The notes under the pieces: model-generated
The model's input: the letters and a program-made list of their open reading frames with translations, nothing else
Told to the model about the DNA's origin: nothing
Database searches by the model: none
Shown: positions 21,186-32,963 of the stretch, piece by piece
Layout: every line of letters starts with the position of its first letter
Position numbering within the stretch: position 1 is the stretch's first letter
NCBI GenBank assembly: GCA_963691705.1
Contig: OY829539.1
Location: 12,960,501-13,024,500, forward strand
From: Viola odorata
Taxonomy: Eukaryota > Streptophyta > Magnoliopsida > Malpighiales > Violaceae
DNA length: 64,000 nucleotides
Reading direction: 5' to 3'
Program-made: the position numbers and the translations under genes

Positions 21186-22513
21186 CAATTAGCTCATTCT
21201 AACCTTGACACTTCTTCCCCTACTGCTTGTGTGTCTTTCTTACAGGAAATTTCGAAGGGTTGTCAAGACTATACGCGCCCAAATGTTACAAGGAACAAAA
21301 GTGGTTTCAAACCATCCATCCTAGGAGGTATAGGGAGCGTAATTGTTCAACAATGGTGCTCGAAATGGCAAGGTCATGAGAAAATGGATGACACTCCTCC
21401 CTACACTTTCAATCCAAAACAAACAAGAGCAGACGTTATTCTTAATGTGCTCACCAAGAGGTATGTGTTCTCACTCAATCAGAATGATAAATTCTTTGAT
21501 TTTAAACCTTTTAAAACCTCATATGAACATGGTAAAGAATTAGGAGAACGCACTCCATGCCCAAAGGATCCCTATTTACATTTCATTGAACATGATAAAT
21601 TCTTAATAGGACCTAACCAATTTTGTAAGACCGAAACTGAGAAATTACTTGTGTTACAAATACCTGGGATAACGACACATGAACTCCTTCAAATTACTAA
21701 AGCTTTTTGTGCTCTAAAAGAAAAGATCTTTGATCACTTCTTCTTTCAACATGATACTCAATTACATGACATTCTTATGAGCATTCTGAATGATAGTCGT
21801 ACTGAATTACTAAAACATTTTTTGTACACTAAATGGAAATCAAAGAATCCGCACATCAAGTTTACCAAAGGTCATGCGCAACAAGCTTCATTTGAATTTA
21901 CTATTTTTGAGATTTCATATCTGAATTCTCTTGATCTCTCACCATGTGCTTTAAGTAATTTTAAGTGTGTAGACGAGGTAACCACGAATACTCAAGCGCC
22001 CAACGGAAATAACAAAGAAGAAGCGCTTACATCTTTCAAACAGGAACAATGGGTTTTATTCCACCGGCGTAGGGATCGCTTGATCCCTTTCCTTTCCCAA
22101 ATCTCCCTCCATTTCATCCACGCCAATATCCTTGACCTACCAAGTAAGTATGGGTCCATGAACACATCCTTCTATCTTACTAACTTGACCCTTTGCCATG
22201 TAGGAGAGGACGAATTTCAAGAACTGAATTCGAGGACGAATCCTTTTGAAGGGGGAGAGGATGATGTGATCACGACGCGTCAAAAGGACGCGTGCACATT
22301 CCCATTTCAAGTATGGGTCCTAGACATTCAAGAGGATCCGCGCACCACTCCAAGGCCTCCAGCAAAGCCGAACTTACTCAACTCGCATAAAGTCCCGTCA
22401 ACAAAAGTTCCATCTAGGAGGACAAATCATCATGAGCATATGGACAAACAAATGAGAGAAGACGAATTTAATGTAATGGATTCGAGGACGAATCCTTTCA
22501 AAGGAAGAGGTGA
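21186..22513 (+). CDS. Downstream ORF of the gag-only element, partly from a pol C-terminus
   Basis: The frame is open from the gap through the 3' LTR edge (stop at 22832 inside the LTR). The first 280 residues are unrecognised (YTFNPKQTRADVILNVL, YLHFIEHDKFLIGPNQF, LLVLQIPGITTHELL). Near the end two related segments, DEFQELNSRTNPFEGGEDD (near 22210) and DEFNVMDSRTNPFKGRGDD (near 22460), resemble the last residues of pol in several gypsy families. No catalytic domain is seen. It may be the 3' part of the gag reading frame, since both are in one plus-strand path across the gap. Function unknown. Confidence 0.55.
22235..22513 (+). promoter_or_regulatory. Two polypurine-tract-like modules before the 3' LTR
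   Basis: gaagggggagaggatgatg (near 22239) and aaaggaagaggtgatga (22499 onward) each follow a cgaggacgaatcctt segment and precede a gatcacg-type LTR start (tgatgtgatcacg and tgatacgatcacg). The second is the functional tract next to the LTR at 22514. The first looks like a fossil of an earlier LTR junction. Confidence 0.65.
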
Positions 22514-23404
22514 TGATACGATCACGCCTAACCTCATTCTCTATATGTACCAGCACCACCTAAGCATTGGGATCTCAGCCACAACTGTCCAGTGGCTAAG
22601 CATGGGGATCACAGAACAAAGCTCGGCAACAAATGCTCCATCCAAGAGGGCCAAGAATCATGATCCGATGGACAAGCACATGGAGTCTGATTTGAGCGAA
22701 CAAAGTCTTTATGGAAACTTAAAGATGTTATCTTTCATTTGGGACAAGTTTCAGGTCAATCGGACGGGTGGATCAAAAGTTATGGTCGTCTACATTTTAG
22801 CGCGCAGCTTCGACGAGCCAGCTTTGACGTGAACTTTCCAGTAGCAAAACGCTATAGCGTTGTTCCAAAACGCCATAGCGTTTTGCCACTGGTTTGGAGG
22901 GGACATTACAAGCTGTAATGCTTCCCCACTTGTGATAATTTATTGTATTTCTTTCCTATTTATAGAACATCAAGCTAGTGTTATTATTCAGATTATTGCC
23001 AAGTGAAAGCTAGAGAGAGTTCCTCCTCTAGCCTTTCACCAAGGCTTGATCCAAGCTTATTATTTGAGTGATTTGTTGTGTGATCTTTTGGCCACTTCTT
23101 GGCTGAAACTTTGTATTGTTTCTTGGTTGTAATTCCAGTGTGTTCTCAAGCATTAATCAAGTGTTCTTTTGTGCTTTCAAACTGTGTTCAATCAAGTGTA
23201 CCATCATCAATCCATCCAACTCCAATTCCTCCTCAATCCTTTCCCTTCATCCTTTGTCTTATCATCCATTTCCGCTGCACTTATACTCCATCTTCCATCC
23301 TATTTCCTTCCATCTTCCAATCTGCCTTGTGTCACAACTCCAAGCTAGATCCTCCTTCAAACATAGATTCAAACTCCCCTTACAAAGGAGGCTGGATCGT
23401 ATCA
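22514..23404 (+). repeat. 3' LTR of the gag-only element
   Basis: 891 bp, same length as the 5' LTR and identical by eye except one C/T change. Followed by the target duplication gcttc (23405-23409). Palindrome copies at 22848-22861 and 22869-22882. Confidence 0.93.
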
Positions 23405-23424
23405 GCTTCATACCATCCGCGCAA

Positions 23425-24280
23425 GTCATTTAATTAGTTATTGCGTCACAACAAGCGACTCTAACTACACTGTTGATTAAAACACCAAATTAGAGATTGT
23501 AATGGATGAATATTAATGGATATTAGTTCCTACTTTATTAATTATCCATTTATAATACTAGGTTTCTTTAAAAATTGAAGAGAACTAAAATGTGGAAAAG
23601 AAATGTTACACCTGATGCGACAATAGAAACTCGTCGCAATAAGTACGAATATCGTTGCTAAATGTACGAATATCGTCATTATATTCTTAAGTGAAACGGT
23701 ACGTTTCAACGTTTCGACGGACATTCAATTGAAAATTCCGTCACAAATAATATTATACTTTTGCGACAAAGAATTCGGTCAAAATAAAGTGTTTTCCTTT
23801 TCCAACGATAAAATTCCGTAGAAAATGTAGACTTTTTTCGACCGACTTTCCATCGAAACATTTTTTTATGGATTACCAGGTCGGAAACCTCTCGCGGGAA
23901 TATTTGGCGCGATACTTCTACCCGTCGCTAAAATGTTCCGACGGAGTTTCCGTCTCAAAATAGTTTTTGACAAAACCACTCGGTCGAAAACATCTCGCGG
24001 GAATATTTCACGTCATACTTCTACCTAGCGCCAATATTTTGCGACGGAGTTTACCTTGCAAACTTTTTTTATGAAATATTTCGTCGCAAATGTTCTTACT
24101 TTCTATCGCTGAATTTTATTTTGGATAAAAAAAATATTTGTTTGTTACTGAGGAAAGTCCCTCATAAATTGTCACATTTTCCGACAGACATTATGCCGTC
24201 GGAAAGTGGCCGTTATAAATAAGCAGTTTTTTTTATAATGTGTGACAATTATGCCCTTGGAGAACTTGTTGCTTGTAGTG
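23425..24280 (-). repeat. CACTA 5' terminal and subterminal region
   Basis: Repeated cgtcgcaa, gcgacgg, ccgtcg(c/g) and ctcgcgggaatattt motifs between 23600 and 24200. One pair, cggtcg..aacctctcgcggg and ggtcgaaaacatctcgcggg, is about 110 bp apart. The end is tgcttgtagtg (24270-24280), giving CACTACAAGC on the minus strand. Confidence 0.65.
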
Positions 24281-24999
24281 GCTATTTTGATGGGCTTTTT
24301 AAGCCCATGTGTAGTGTAAAAGGTAGCCTTGGCTCGTAGTGACTCGATCGCGTCCTAGGGTATTAGTCGCGCATGTTCATGGTTTGTTAGGGATTGCGCG
24401 GGTGGAGTCATGGCTTACTAAGTCTTCATGCAGAAGGTCTTCATGCGTTGTCCGGACAAGGTGTGAGGCTTATGATTGCTATGATAGGCGCGGAAGGGCT
24501 TCATGCTTTGCTAGGGCTGCGCGCGGGAAGGCCTCATGGCTTGTCCGGCTAATGCATGAGTCGTGCGATAGATGCGGCAGGTGCAAGAGGCCACGCGGGT
24601 GGTCTAAGGCTTTCCCAATAATGTGCGCATTTAGCCTAGGGTTGGCGCGGGTCTCGCCTAGGGTTCACGATAAGTGTGTGTATGACTCCGGGCCTTTGAT
24701 ATGGTATGCGATGACCATCAGCATACGATCTTCTATTTGGCACGCCTCTTTGCTCATCTCAACCTCAATCCATAATGTGAGCTTCTTAGCCTTGCTACTG
24801 GTGATCAGCCCTTATGACGTCGTGTCCTTGAGGTCCAAGGTGGGCTTAGATGTGATCGCATCATATAGAAAAGCAAGAGTTTTCATGGCTGGAAAACACA
24901 AAATCCGGACACAAATTCAAGCAAGTTGTCAAACGTTTCTTCATGTGTTCTTGAGTCCTTTCTTTTGATCCAACTTGGTGTTAATCAGATGAAAGATTT
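24281..24999. other. GC-richer stretch, no gene recognised
   Basis: Follows the CACTA end. Has loosely repeated (g/a)gcttcatg(c/g)(t/c)ttg and gcgcggg motifs, which explain a 209-residue plus-strand ORF of no recognisable family. Probably old LTR-element sequence. Confidence 0.4.
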
Positions 25000-25988
25000 A
25001 TGTTTCCCCTTAGTTTAATCTTTCTTCATTTCCCCTCATCAATTAGACAAGCCAGCAACTCTCCTTTTTCTTACATAATCCTTGATTTTCGTCACCAACC
25101 AACCTAGTCTAGTCCCTTTCACCTAGGTAACCGTTGTTGTTTTATCCCGCCCTCCACCTTTATAGATTCAAATAACATGTTTCCCTCTCTTTTCAAACCC
25201 TTTTATCTAGCTGGAATTGCAGAAAATATTAAATCAAAAGTCCTAAACAAAAAGAGAGAAAAGTGAGTACAAAAAGTCCTATACACATGCATCTTTCACC
25301 TAGCTCTAAATAGAAAAACGTGAGGTGTTCTAACCCCAAATAAAGCCTGCTACTTGTCCTAAAATCGCACTTAAATCCTTCATCTTTTGTGTCACAAAGT
25401 CTTAGAGTCAAGTCTTCAAGTCCTAAACACATTTTTGGTCTCACTTGTCCAAAGTCTAGAGTCATCCGACTAGGGTTTTTCTTGGTGTTTCATTTTCTTC
25501 TTGAGTCTTTCTTTGGTTTCTCTTAAGTCTTTTACCCTTGTACTTGCATAATTTTCCTTACCATATCTTGTCACAAGAAGTGCCTATACTTGGAGGAGTG
25601 GGATTGAATGAGTTGTGAGCACAATAGAGATGAGCGCAAACACACGAGTGAAACAAGTGAGGGGTTGTTCGTCTCCCTAACGTATATACATATTTAGTTT
25701 GTTGTTTTGATAGGTACAATATCTTACATGTATGATGATTATTATGATGAACCATCAAGGCAGTGCAAAGAGACAAGACAATGCCAAGGCCGAGACTATT
25801 ACTCCCAAGGTCAAGGCCGATGGAGTTACCCACATGTATCTACCTCTCATGTACTAGATAGTCGAGCTAGTCATGCGTACTCCTTCCACGGCTACATCGG
25901 GCGTAAACCTTCTAGGGGCTACTTACCTCCTCATCTACAACAACGTGAGCCTTATATTGATCCATCACAAGGCGGACAGAATGCGTTG
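25000..25988 (+). mobile_element. Truncated gypsy-type leader and gag start
   Basis: The stretch aacgtatatacatatttagtttgttg...gataggtaca (25680-25715) parallels aacatatatacacctagtttg...gcaggtaaa just before gag in the element at 17583-23404, so this is a related leader. An open frame follows (ATG 25734; DDYYDEPSRQCKETRQCQG, Gln/Tyr/Ser-rich) until another LTR starts at 25989. It is a 5' gag fragment. Confidence 0.55.
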
Positions 25989-27319
25989 TGATAGGTAGTC
26001 AAAGTCGTAAAAAAAATTAATAAAACTTATCACCTAATGCACAAGATAAATTGTGTATAGTGGTAACATGCTCGAACTCAGGGACTAGGGCAAGAAGCTC
26101 ACTTCTGCGTATGACTAGAACAAGAAACCAAAACAAACGTAACTAGGGGTTTTTGAGAGTGTGGTAAATTAACTATTAAGAAAACAAATAAGGGCAGAAT
26201 AAATAACAAGAATAAGTCAAGAAGAGGAGGCTTCCTAGTAAAGGTCTCTCTCCGGTTGCGACTACGGTCGGTCGATCATCAGTACAAAGATGTTATATTC
26301 CTAGTTCATAGATGTGTTATAGAGACCAGGTACATTTAGGTCTCCTGCTTTCCTTCATAAAAGAAGCAACTCCAAGGTACGTTTATGGAGAGGCCTTGAC
26401 AGTCCATCGTTCCCTAAGGTACGCTTATAGGGCTGCTATTCGGACTGCTCATGAAGAAGAGGAATGACACGCCTAGGGTGAGAAATGCGGTACGCTGAGA
26501 GTCTCTACCCTAATCGGTTATCTACTCTATCCAGGTTGGAATGGTGACCCAATGACTCTAGCCTAGTCGCCTACTCTACTAAGTAGCTTCGCATAGGAGC
26601 TACTGCTACAAAGATAGCGGTAATCACCTAGATTCAGTTATCAGTTTGTCAGAATTCTAATTAACCCTAGATGATTTGACAAGCATGCAATAGATAAGCA
26701 AATATAAACATGCGAATTTATTAAGCTCATTTTAACCTTATAATTAACCTGCGCAACCTTCCATAACCTTTACTATGAAAGAAAAATTTAGCTACTCATA
26801 CTCATAATTAAATAAACAAGATAATAAAAAGTAAATATCATAAAAGAGAGAAAAAGAAGAAAGAGACGCTGCACAACCACAACTCTCCAATGTCGGTCGG
26901 AGTAAAGAGTTTGGAACAATCGCTGAAAAGAGAAGAAGCAAAAACTCCCTTAAAAAGCCTAAAAACCCTAATATATATAGTAGCGAGAAATAGAAGTCCT
27001 AAGTCTAATAGAACTAGGGTTTCCACAATAATGTTGTCGCTGAGCTGGAGATTCGGGAGAGAAGCTGGCGGATCTGTCGGATTTTCCTCTTCCGATAATT
27101 TCCTTTTCTATCGCGGGCTCCTCAGCATCTGCGAACGATTAGCTGCAAGACCTTGACACTCACATTCCTTCAGAATCCACCTGATAGCATGCATTCCCGT
27201 AAAATCTCCTCTGAATGTCCAAATCTGCAAAAAGGAAAAAAAATAAACACTAATCAGTAGTATTTAGATCAAAAGTGGACAAGAAGGAGAAGGAAAATGT
27301 ATATAAATACACACTATCA
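25989..27319 (-). repeat. LTR of an Athila/Tat-like element (3' LTR, minus strand)
   Basis: Bounded by TGATAG (25989) and CTATCA (27319). The right edge is followed by aattcccccacac, whose complement GTGTGGGGGAATT is a polypurine tract, so this is the 3' LTR of a minus-strand element. A minus-strand TATA-like tatatatattagg lies near 26968-26982. No matching second LTR occurs in the window. It inserted into the gag fragment to its left. Confidence 0.7.
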
Positions 27320-27642
27320 AATTCCCCCACACTACCCCCATGCTAGCCCTCGAGCATTGTACTAAGTCAAAACAAAAATAGCTCCCTATTAAAAACACGC
27401 ATAATCAATCCACACATTAGGAGAACTTGTCATTCATGAACATCATAACAACAATGCTCGATGCATGCCTAGAAGAACATTTACATCTTGCCCAAGGATT
27501 AACCGCACTAAGCAAGCCGCAAGTAGTCCTTACAAGAAAGGTGTATGCACTCATACTCGAAAATAAGCAAGTAGTCCATCAATCGACCTTCGCATCACCG
27601 AAAATTATAAATTACAACGCACAAACACGATATATATATATA
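27320..27642 (-). mobile_element. Internal fragment of the same LTR element
   Basis: Begins with the polypurine tract (27320-27335) and continues as non-coding internal sequence to an (AT)n run at 27630-27642, where the Athila element is inserted. No gene seen. Confidence 0.5.
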
Positions 27643-29054
27643 TGATTGCGTGTCGAGGGCATCAAATTTAGTTGTATAAAATATACGAAATTAGGGGTAG
27701 GAATACAACTTATCACTCGTCCACAAGGAACTTGTAAATCGTGGTAAGAGGATCGTCCACAGAGATCTTTCGGGAAATTGTGGTTTTGACTCGACTTCCT
27801 CGTCACTGAAATTGAGTGGTTTTTGTTCTGCAATTAAAAGGAACAAGGCAAAAATTAAATAAAGAAACAATCTTAGGCAGAAATGAATCTTAGTTAAAAT
27901 TGGTGGTTAAGATTGGTTGTGAACTGATGTGGGGGAAACTCCTGGTAAGGGCGAATTCGTGAGCGCAATCCTTGTTTATTCGATCATTGACCCTTAGATT
28001 TTCTCCCTCTCCCTCATAACACTGCTATAGATTGGGAGGTACTCCTTTCCAATCCTACTTTCCTCCTCTTAAAATCACTAGGCGGGAACTCCCTTTCCCA
28101 ATGATCATTAGCTAAGCTTGAGTCGCATGCGCTTTCTCAATGGTGCAGGGAAAGACAGGGTCTAGGCCAAGCTGCTCCCAAGTCGGAGCCCTAGATTGTC
28201 AATCTGGTTAGGCCTATATCGATCCAAGTTCACTAACTTCAGCGAAGCTAGCTGCCTACGTACGTCACTCCGGTTTCAACTCGTCCCCTTCACGACTGGC
28301 TATAAATTCCTCATCTTGCCCAAGGTTGATCAAATCTTAGCTTAGATGGGAACCGGTTTTTTTAACTAGAACTTGAATCAATTACAAATGAGAGGATATT
28401 GAGAACAGACCGGTCTCACGAATCACAAGTGCACTCACTCAACCCTTACCAAGAATTGGGTGTTTAGCTGCTAGACATAATAATTAAAGAAACAAAGAAA
28501 TAATTGATGAACATAAAACTAAATTAAATCTGCGATATTCAAATTGAATAATCACAGTGCAAAGTGTTTACAATCTAGAAGTTGGAAGAAGAAAGATGTC
28601 GTAATTGACAGCCTTCCCTAACCTTTAACAAGGTTAGAGTCCCCGCCCCTTACGTTTCTTTCCAAATTCCAAACTTCAAAAAGATACGAGATAAAACTAA
28701 ATCTCAATTGTTCAAATTTGAAATATAAAATAAAATAAAATAAATACTAAAACAGATAGATTGTTTTTGTTCAAAAGCGGAATCAGATTGAATCCGAGAG
28801 TCCTCCCAGTAGACACTTCAGCCAGCTGTCGACTCAATCCAAACGCGTCCTCCTTGAATCCATGACCAGCACACCTCTAGCTCGGCAACCTTGGCCAAGA
28901 TTGCTACTCTGTTGCTTAAGACTGGCGTTTCCTACATTTCGTTCATCACCCGAGATTTCCTTCGAAAGATGACAGATTGACGTGAAAGGAACAGTTTTCA
29001 CCATAAACAAGGTAGTTTAAGATGGTAAAAATGCATGGAAATAGACATCAATCA
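27643..29054 (-). repeat. Athila 3' LTR
   Basis: 1412 bp, TGATTGCG to CAATCA on the plus strand, aligning with 38025-39506. It lacks a 40-base segment present in the other LTR near 38509-38565 and a short segment near 38212. The minus-strand polypurine tract (AAGTGTGGTGAGGTT) is at 29055-29069. Confidence 0.9.
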
Positions 29055-30184
29055 AACCTCACCACACTTAAACGATGCTTGTCCCCAAGCAAACTAGACT
29101 CTAAACTAAGAAAACAAAAGAAACACACAATGGCAAACCTCTTGGACAGAATACCCTTAGCTAGTCCCTTTATACCTTCGTACCTATGACAGTCAGCATA
29201 CTTCTCAATGGATCCCAACCCTTATGAACATGGCCTACTCAACACCCCAAACATCCGAATTCCACATAATCATAACATCTTTCCATTCCACAACAGACTC
29301 AACAAGACAAGATGGCCACTGACTTCCCATATTCTCCCCTTAATTCATACTGCTCAACTCATCATTCATATGCCTTGCTGAAAAATTTCTATGCCAGTGT
29401 ATAAATATATTTTTTTCTTTGCTCTTTTAGAAGTTTCTTGAATATTTCCACTTGGTGAGGCAAAAATATCAAGACATTTTTTTTTTCAAGAGCGCGCAAT
29501 TTACTGGGAATAAAAGTAGTTCTCTGAATATTCTACCCTGATGGGGAAAGAATATCATAGCAGATTCAGCACACACAAGGCAAAAATTCCATTCACCACT
29601 CAGCAGTTTTTATTAAGGGGATACTTAATATTTTTAGTGGAAGCTTGTCTATTTGTCAAGTCTGTTACACAATGCTAGACCTCATAATCATGTACAAGAT
29701 GGATGTTTAAAAGGTACCAGGATGTGTACCCTTACTGGTGTTGAATATGTCAACCCATTTCAATGCCTTGCTCATATGTTATGGGGTCATAAGATGAAGG
29801 ATGCTAAAGGTCAAGGTTAAGACATTAAGGGGTAGGCTTCAAGCATAGTCCAGACTTTATCGACACTCAAACAAAACACAAAACACACATGCCTAAAAAT
29901 ACACATAAAAAGATAACAAAAATCATGCATCAGACTCTAACTAGACAATCTAGGCCACCTAACTTAGCCTAGATTCAAAAAAAATCATGCAACAAAAGAA
30001 AAATCACACAAAAACACAAAAAAAAACATGTATATACAGACAAATCACATAAAAACACCCTCACCACACTTAGAAGACACATTGTCCTCAATGTTTAAAT
30101 GAGAGCTAAAAACAAAAATAAAAAGACACAACAAAAGCAAAGAAAATAAATTACAAGAAAAGAAAAGACACGACCTGGGGGCTT
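29055..30184 (-). mobile_element. Athila 3' untranslated region with two polypurine-tract-like motifs
   Basis: AAGTGTGGTGAGG occurs on the minus strand at about 29057-29069 next to the LTR and again at about 30060-30072 after a ttgaggacaatgtgtc stretch. The upstream copy lies just past the end of the last ORF. The rest is AT-rich without coding potential. Confidence 0.65.
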
Positions 30185-30226
30185 TTACTGGGTTGCGGGA
30201 GGTGGAGGTGGAGGTGGATTAGGTAC

Positions 30227-31757
30227 TAGGGATGGCAATGGGTATCCATACCCGGATACCCGCCCGTAATCGAATCTATTTGACCGGGTAATATCCAAAA
30301 TATCCCCGGTTTGACTGGGTATGGTTTGGATATTACCCATACCCGAACGGGTATGACCGGGTAGGATACCCAAAAATACCCGAACGGGTATCACAATTCA
30401 CAAACCCTTCACTCGGATCTCCTCATCGTCACTGCTCCACTCCCTCTCTCGACGTCATCACCGGCACCACCTTCACTTCAAATTCCGATTTTCCTCCATC
30501 TATCATCAAACCCAGTACCAATCGCCACCTATCTACGGCAGCAAAAATAACCCACCAACACCTCCATGATTATCAACATCTAATAGCTAAAACAACTGGC
30601 CACTATATCTGCCAAAAACTTCAGAGCAGTAACCAAACTTTAGAGCAGGAAGGTCAGATCCGACAGCGGAGAAGACCCAGCTGAAGCATCCTCACTCTCT
30701 CGTTAGTACCGAAGACGATGGTGAAAGGCTACCTATTTAAACCACTTTCTATTCTATCTAGATCTAGGATCTAGATCTACATATCAATTAAAAAAATAAA
30801 AAATAAAAAAAGCCACTAGCTAAATCAGAACGGAAAGTAGTTGATCTAGACCGATTAGAGAGATTGGAGCTAATGATGGAGGTGGATCTGAGTCTAAAGA
30901 AGAAATTGAGTGCAATGATGGTGAAAATCTGAAAGAGGAGACAACGATGAAGAAGACGTCGATGGCACTTGTTGAGGATGAATATGAAAGTGATCGCTGG
31001 TGTGGAGATTTATGATTTTATCTATTCATTTTTGTTTGAAAGATTTATAGAGATGTGTGTAAAAAAAACAAAGAAATGAAAGGAAATGTGTGTGTGCAGC
31101 TGTAAAGAAGATGAGGAGTGATGGATGAGGATGACTTTTTGATTCATGTGCACGTGTGTGAAAAGTGAAGGCAAAGTGGAGATAGTAATGAAGTAAAGAT
31201 GTACAAAGCTTTTTTTATTTTTGTTTCTAGTTTTCTAACACATTTATTCAATTTTTTGGAAGATCTATGGAAATATTTTTGGAAAAATATGAGAAATGGA
31301 AAAATAATGGAAATAAATTGATTGAATAAGCCAAAACGGTAAAAAATAAGGTTGAATGAGTCAAAACGGTAAAAAAATGAAGCAAAATGGTAAAAACTGA
31401 GCCAAAATAGTAAAAACCGAGTTAAGATGGTAAAAAATGAATCAAAATTGGAAAAAGCGAGCCAAAATGAGCTTAAACGAGCCAAAATGGTAACAAATGA
31501 GTCAGAACGGTAAAAAACGAGCCAAAACGGTAAAAAACGAGCCAAAATGGTAAAAAACGAGCCTAACCGGTGAAGACGGACTTAAATAATAAATTTTTTA
31601 ATTATAAAAAAAGAAAATAATTTGGTGAATTGGATATCCATTACATACCCAATTGGGTATGGGGCATATTGGGTATGGGTAATGATGGATATTTAGTTTT
31701 GGGTATGAATTGGATATTTACCCATACCCGCCCATACCCGCCCAATTGCCATCCCTA
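30227..31757. mobile_element. Non-autonomous hAT-type DNA transposon
   Basis: The ends are TAGGGATGGCAAT (30227) and ATTGCCATCCCTA (31745-31757). The flanking 8-bp duplication ttaggtac is perfect (30219-30226 and 31758-31765). Length is 1531 bp. Both ends carry clusters of acccg/cgggta motifs (about 30240-30390 and 31640-31740), as hAT transposases recognise short subterminal motifs. There is no transposase. It interrupts the last Athila ORF. Confidence 0.93.
31325..31570. repeat. About 20-bp minisatellite inside the hAT element
   Basis: Roughly a dozen imperfect copies of gagccaaaacggtaaaaaac. They generate a Phe-rich minus-strand ORF (31144-31545) that I regard as spurious. Confidence 0.85.
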
Positions 31758-32963
31758 TTAGGTACTGACGGTGCAGAACCATACCCTTCTTTTGAGGACT
31801 CGGAAGAATCGTTGTTGCTGCTAAAATGTGAATCAATCTTGCGACGCATGCCCGCAACAGCTTTGTCCATGGCTTGGATGAACTTGAAAGAAACCTCAAG
31901 GAGGTTTTGGATGCGCTGGAATCTGTTCTCTTGCTGCTCCAAGAACTTGCTGAGTTGTTCCTACTGAGCTTTCTTAATGCTCTGGAATAGGGCCTGTTGC
32001 TGGTCCACAACCTTCTTCATCTGCTCCTTAGCCTCCAGCTAGTAGTCATGAAACATATGTTGGTTTTCTGTGAAGACTTGGAGCTGATCACGCTGCAGGA
32101 GTAAGAGTTCCTTCGCCCACTCTGGGAGTAATGGATGGACATAGTCTGGGTCATCTGCTGGGTCACTGGTCTTTGCATCTTGACCAAGATTAGGCTCCTT
32201 CTCTATGCTGCTAGGATGGGGGACTGCATCATCAAGCTGGATTGGTCGCAACTTGAAATTACCATTGACCTTCTTCCCATAGAGGTGGTCTGTCACCAGC
32301 GTGAATCCTGTATTGAAACAAAGAAAGCCTTTTTCCACATGGAAATGGCCCATCTGCTCAAAAGCCCTAAGATCCATAATCTTAACAGTACATGATTCAT
32401 GTATATTCAATGAAGACAGATTAACTCCCCTAGTAGTTACAGTAATAGCAGAAATGAGGGTGCCTAAGATCAATTTAGGAATGTTGTCACATGTTTTGAT
32501 TTGTCTAACTATCCAGTAGCCTAGATTAACCCTCTTTTTATGCAACATGCACCAAAGCAGAAAAACTTCCAGCTTTGAGATGTTGCCAGAAACTGTTGTC
32601 TTACCCGAGAGGTTAATAGACAAGATCCTTTGGAGTATCCTCAAGGTAGGATCTCGGATCTGGTGAGCCTTGGCATTTTTGTCAAAATTCCCTTTGGGAT
32701 CACCAACTAGCTCCCTATAGGCTACTGTCTTATCCTAATCAGGGGGATAATCAGCTAGTGTATTTTTATATTCATCAGAGTCAAGCTCATTTTCCTTAAC
32801 AAATCCAAGCAAAACATTAAAATCATCAACAGACAAGTGAGACCAAATGTCTAGCAACCTAAAATTGACCACATCAGATGCGTCTAGATCAGGATTAGCT
32901 CTGCCAATAGCATGTAGTTTATCCTGATCTAGCCAGAAAAAAGCATGAAACTCCAGACATAAT

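Larger units (their letters stand above)
17583..23404 (+). mobile_element. Very young gag-only gypsy-type LTR retrotransposon (TR-GAG-like)
   Basis: Two 891-bp LTRs (17583-18473 and 22514-23404) begin TGATACGATC and end GATCGTATCA. They are flanked by the perfect 5-bp target duplication gcttc (17578-17582, 23405-23409). Reading the LTRs side by side I find one difference (ggctgtaatt/ggttgtaatt), so the insertion is recent. The interior (about 4 kb including 200 N) has a long leader, a gypsy-type gag and a 3' ORF derived partly from the end of a pol gene. There is no protease, RT, RNase H or integrase in the visible sequence. It must rely on another element's enzymes. Gag-only elements (TR-GAG) are known in plants. 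Confidence 0.92.
10430..24280 (-). mobile_element. Decayed CACTA (En/Spm) transposon, split by a later LTR element
   Basis: Transposase domains of the CACTA superfamily lie on the minus strand at 10478-13811. The right end at 24275-24280 reads ...cttgtagtg, so the minus strand starts CACTACAAGC, the canonical CACTA terminus. Subterminal sequence rich in cgacgg/ccgtcg motifs occupies about 16.4-16.8 kb and 23.6-24.25 kb, and both blocks share aagtgaaac...gtttc...cgtttcgacggacat. The 5822-bp LTR element at 17583-23404 interrupts it. No clear left terminus is visible. It may be lost, or lie beyond the Tat element. The left coordinate is therefore approximate. Confidence 0.65.

Noticed and set aside
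24339..24968. 209-residue ORF rich in Arg, Cys and Ser
   Set aside because: No family resemblance; arises in a GC-richer stretch with repeated motifs next to the CACTA end.
31144..31545. Phe-rich 133-residue minus-strand ORF
   Set aside because: Generated by the 20-bp minisatellite in the hAT element.
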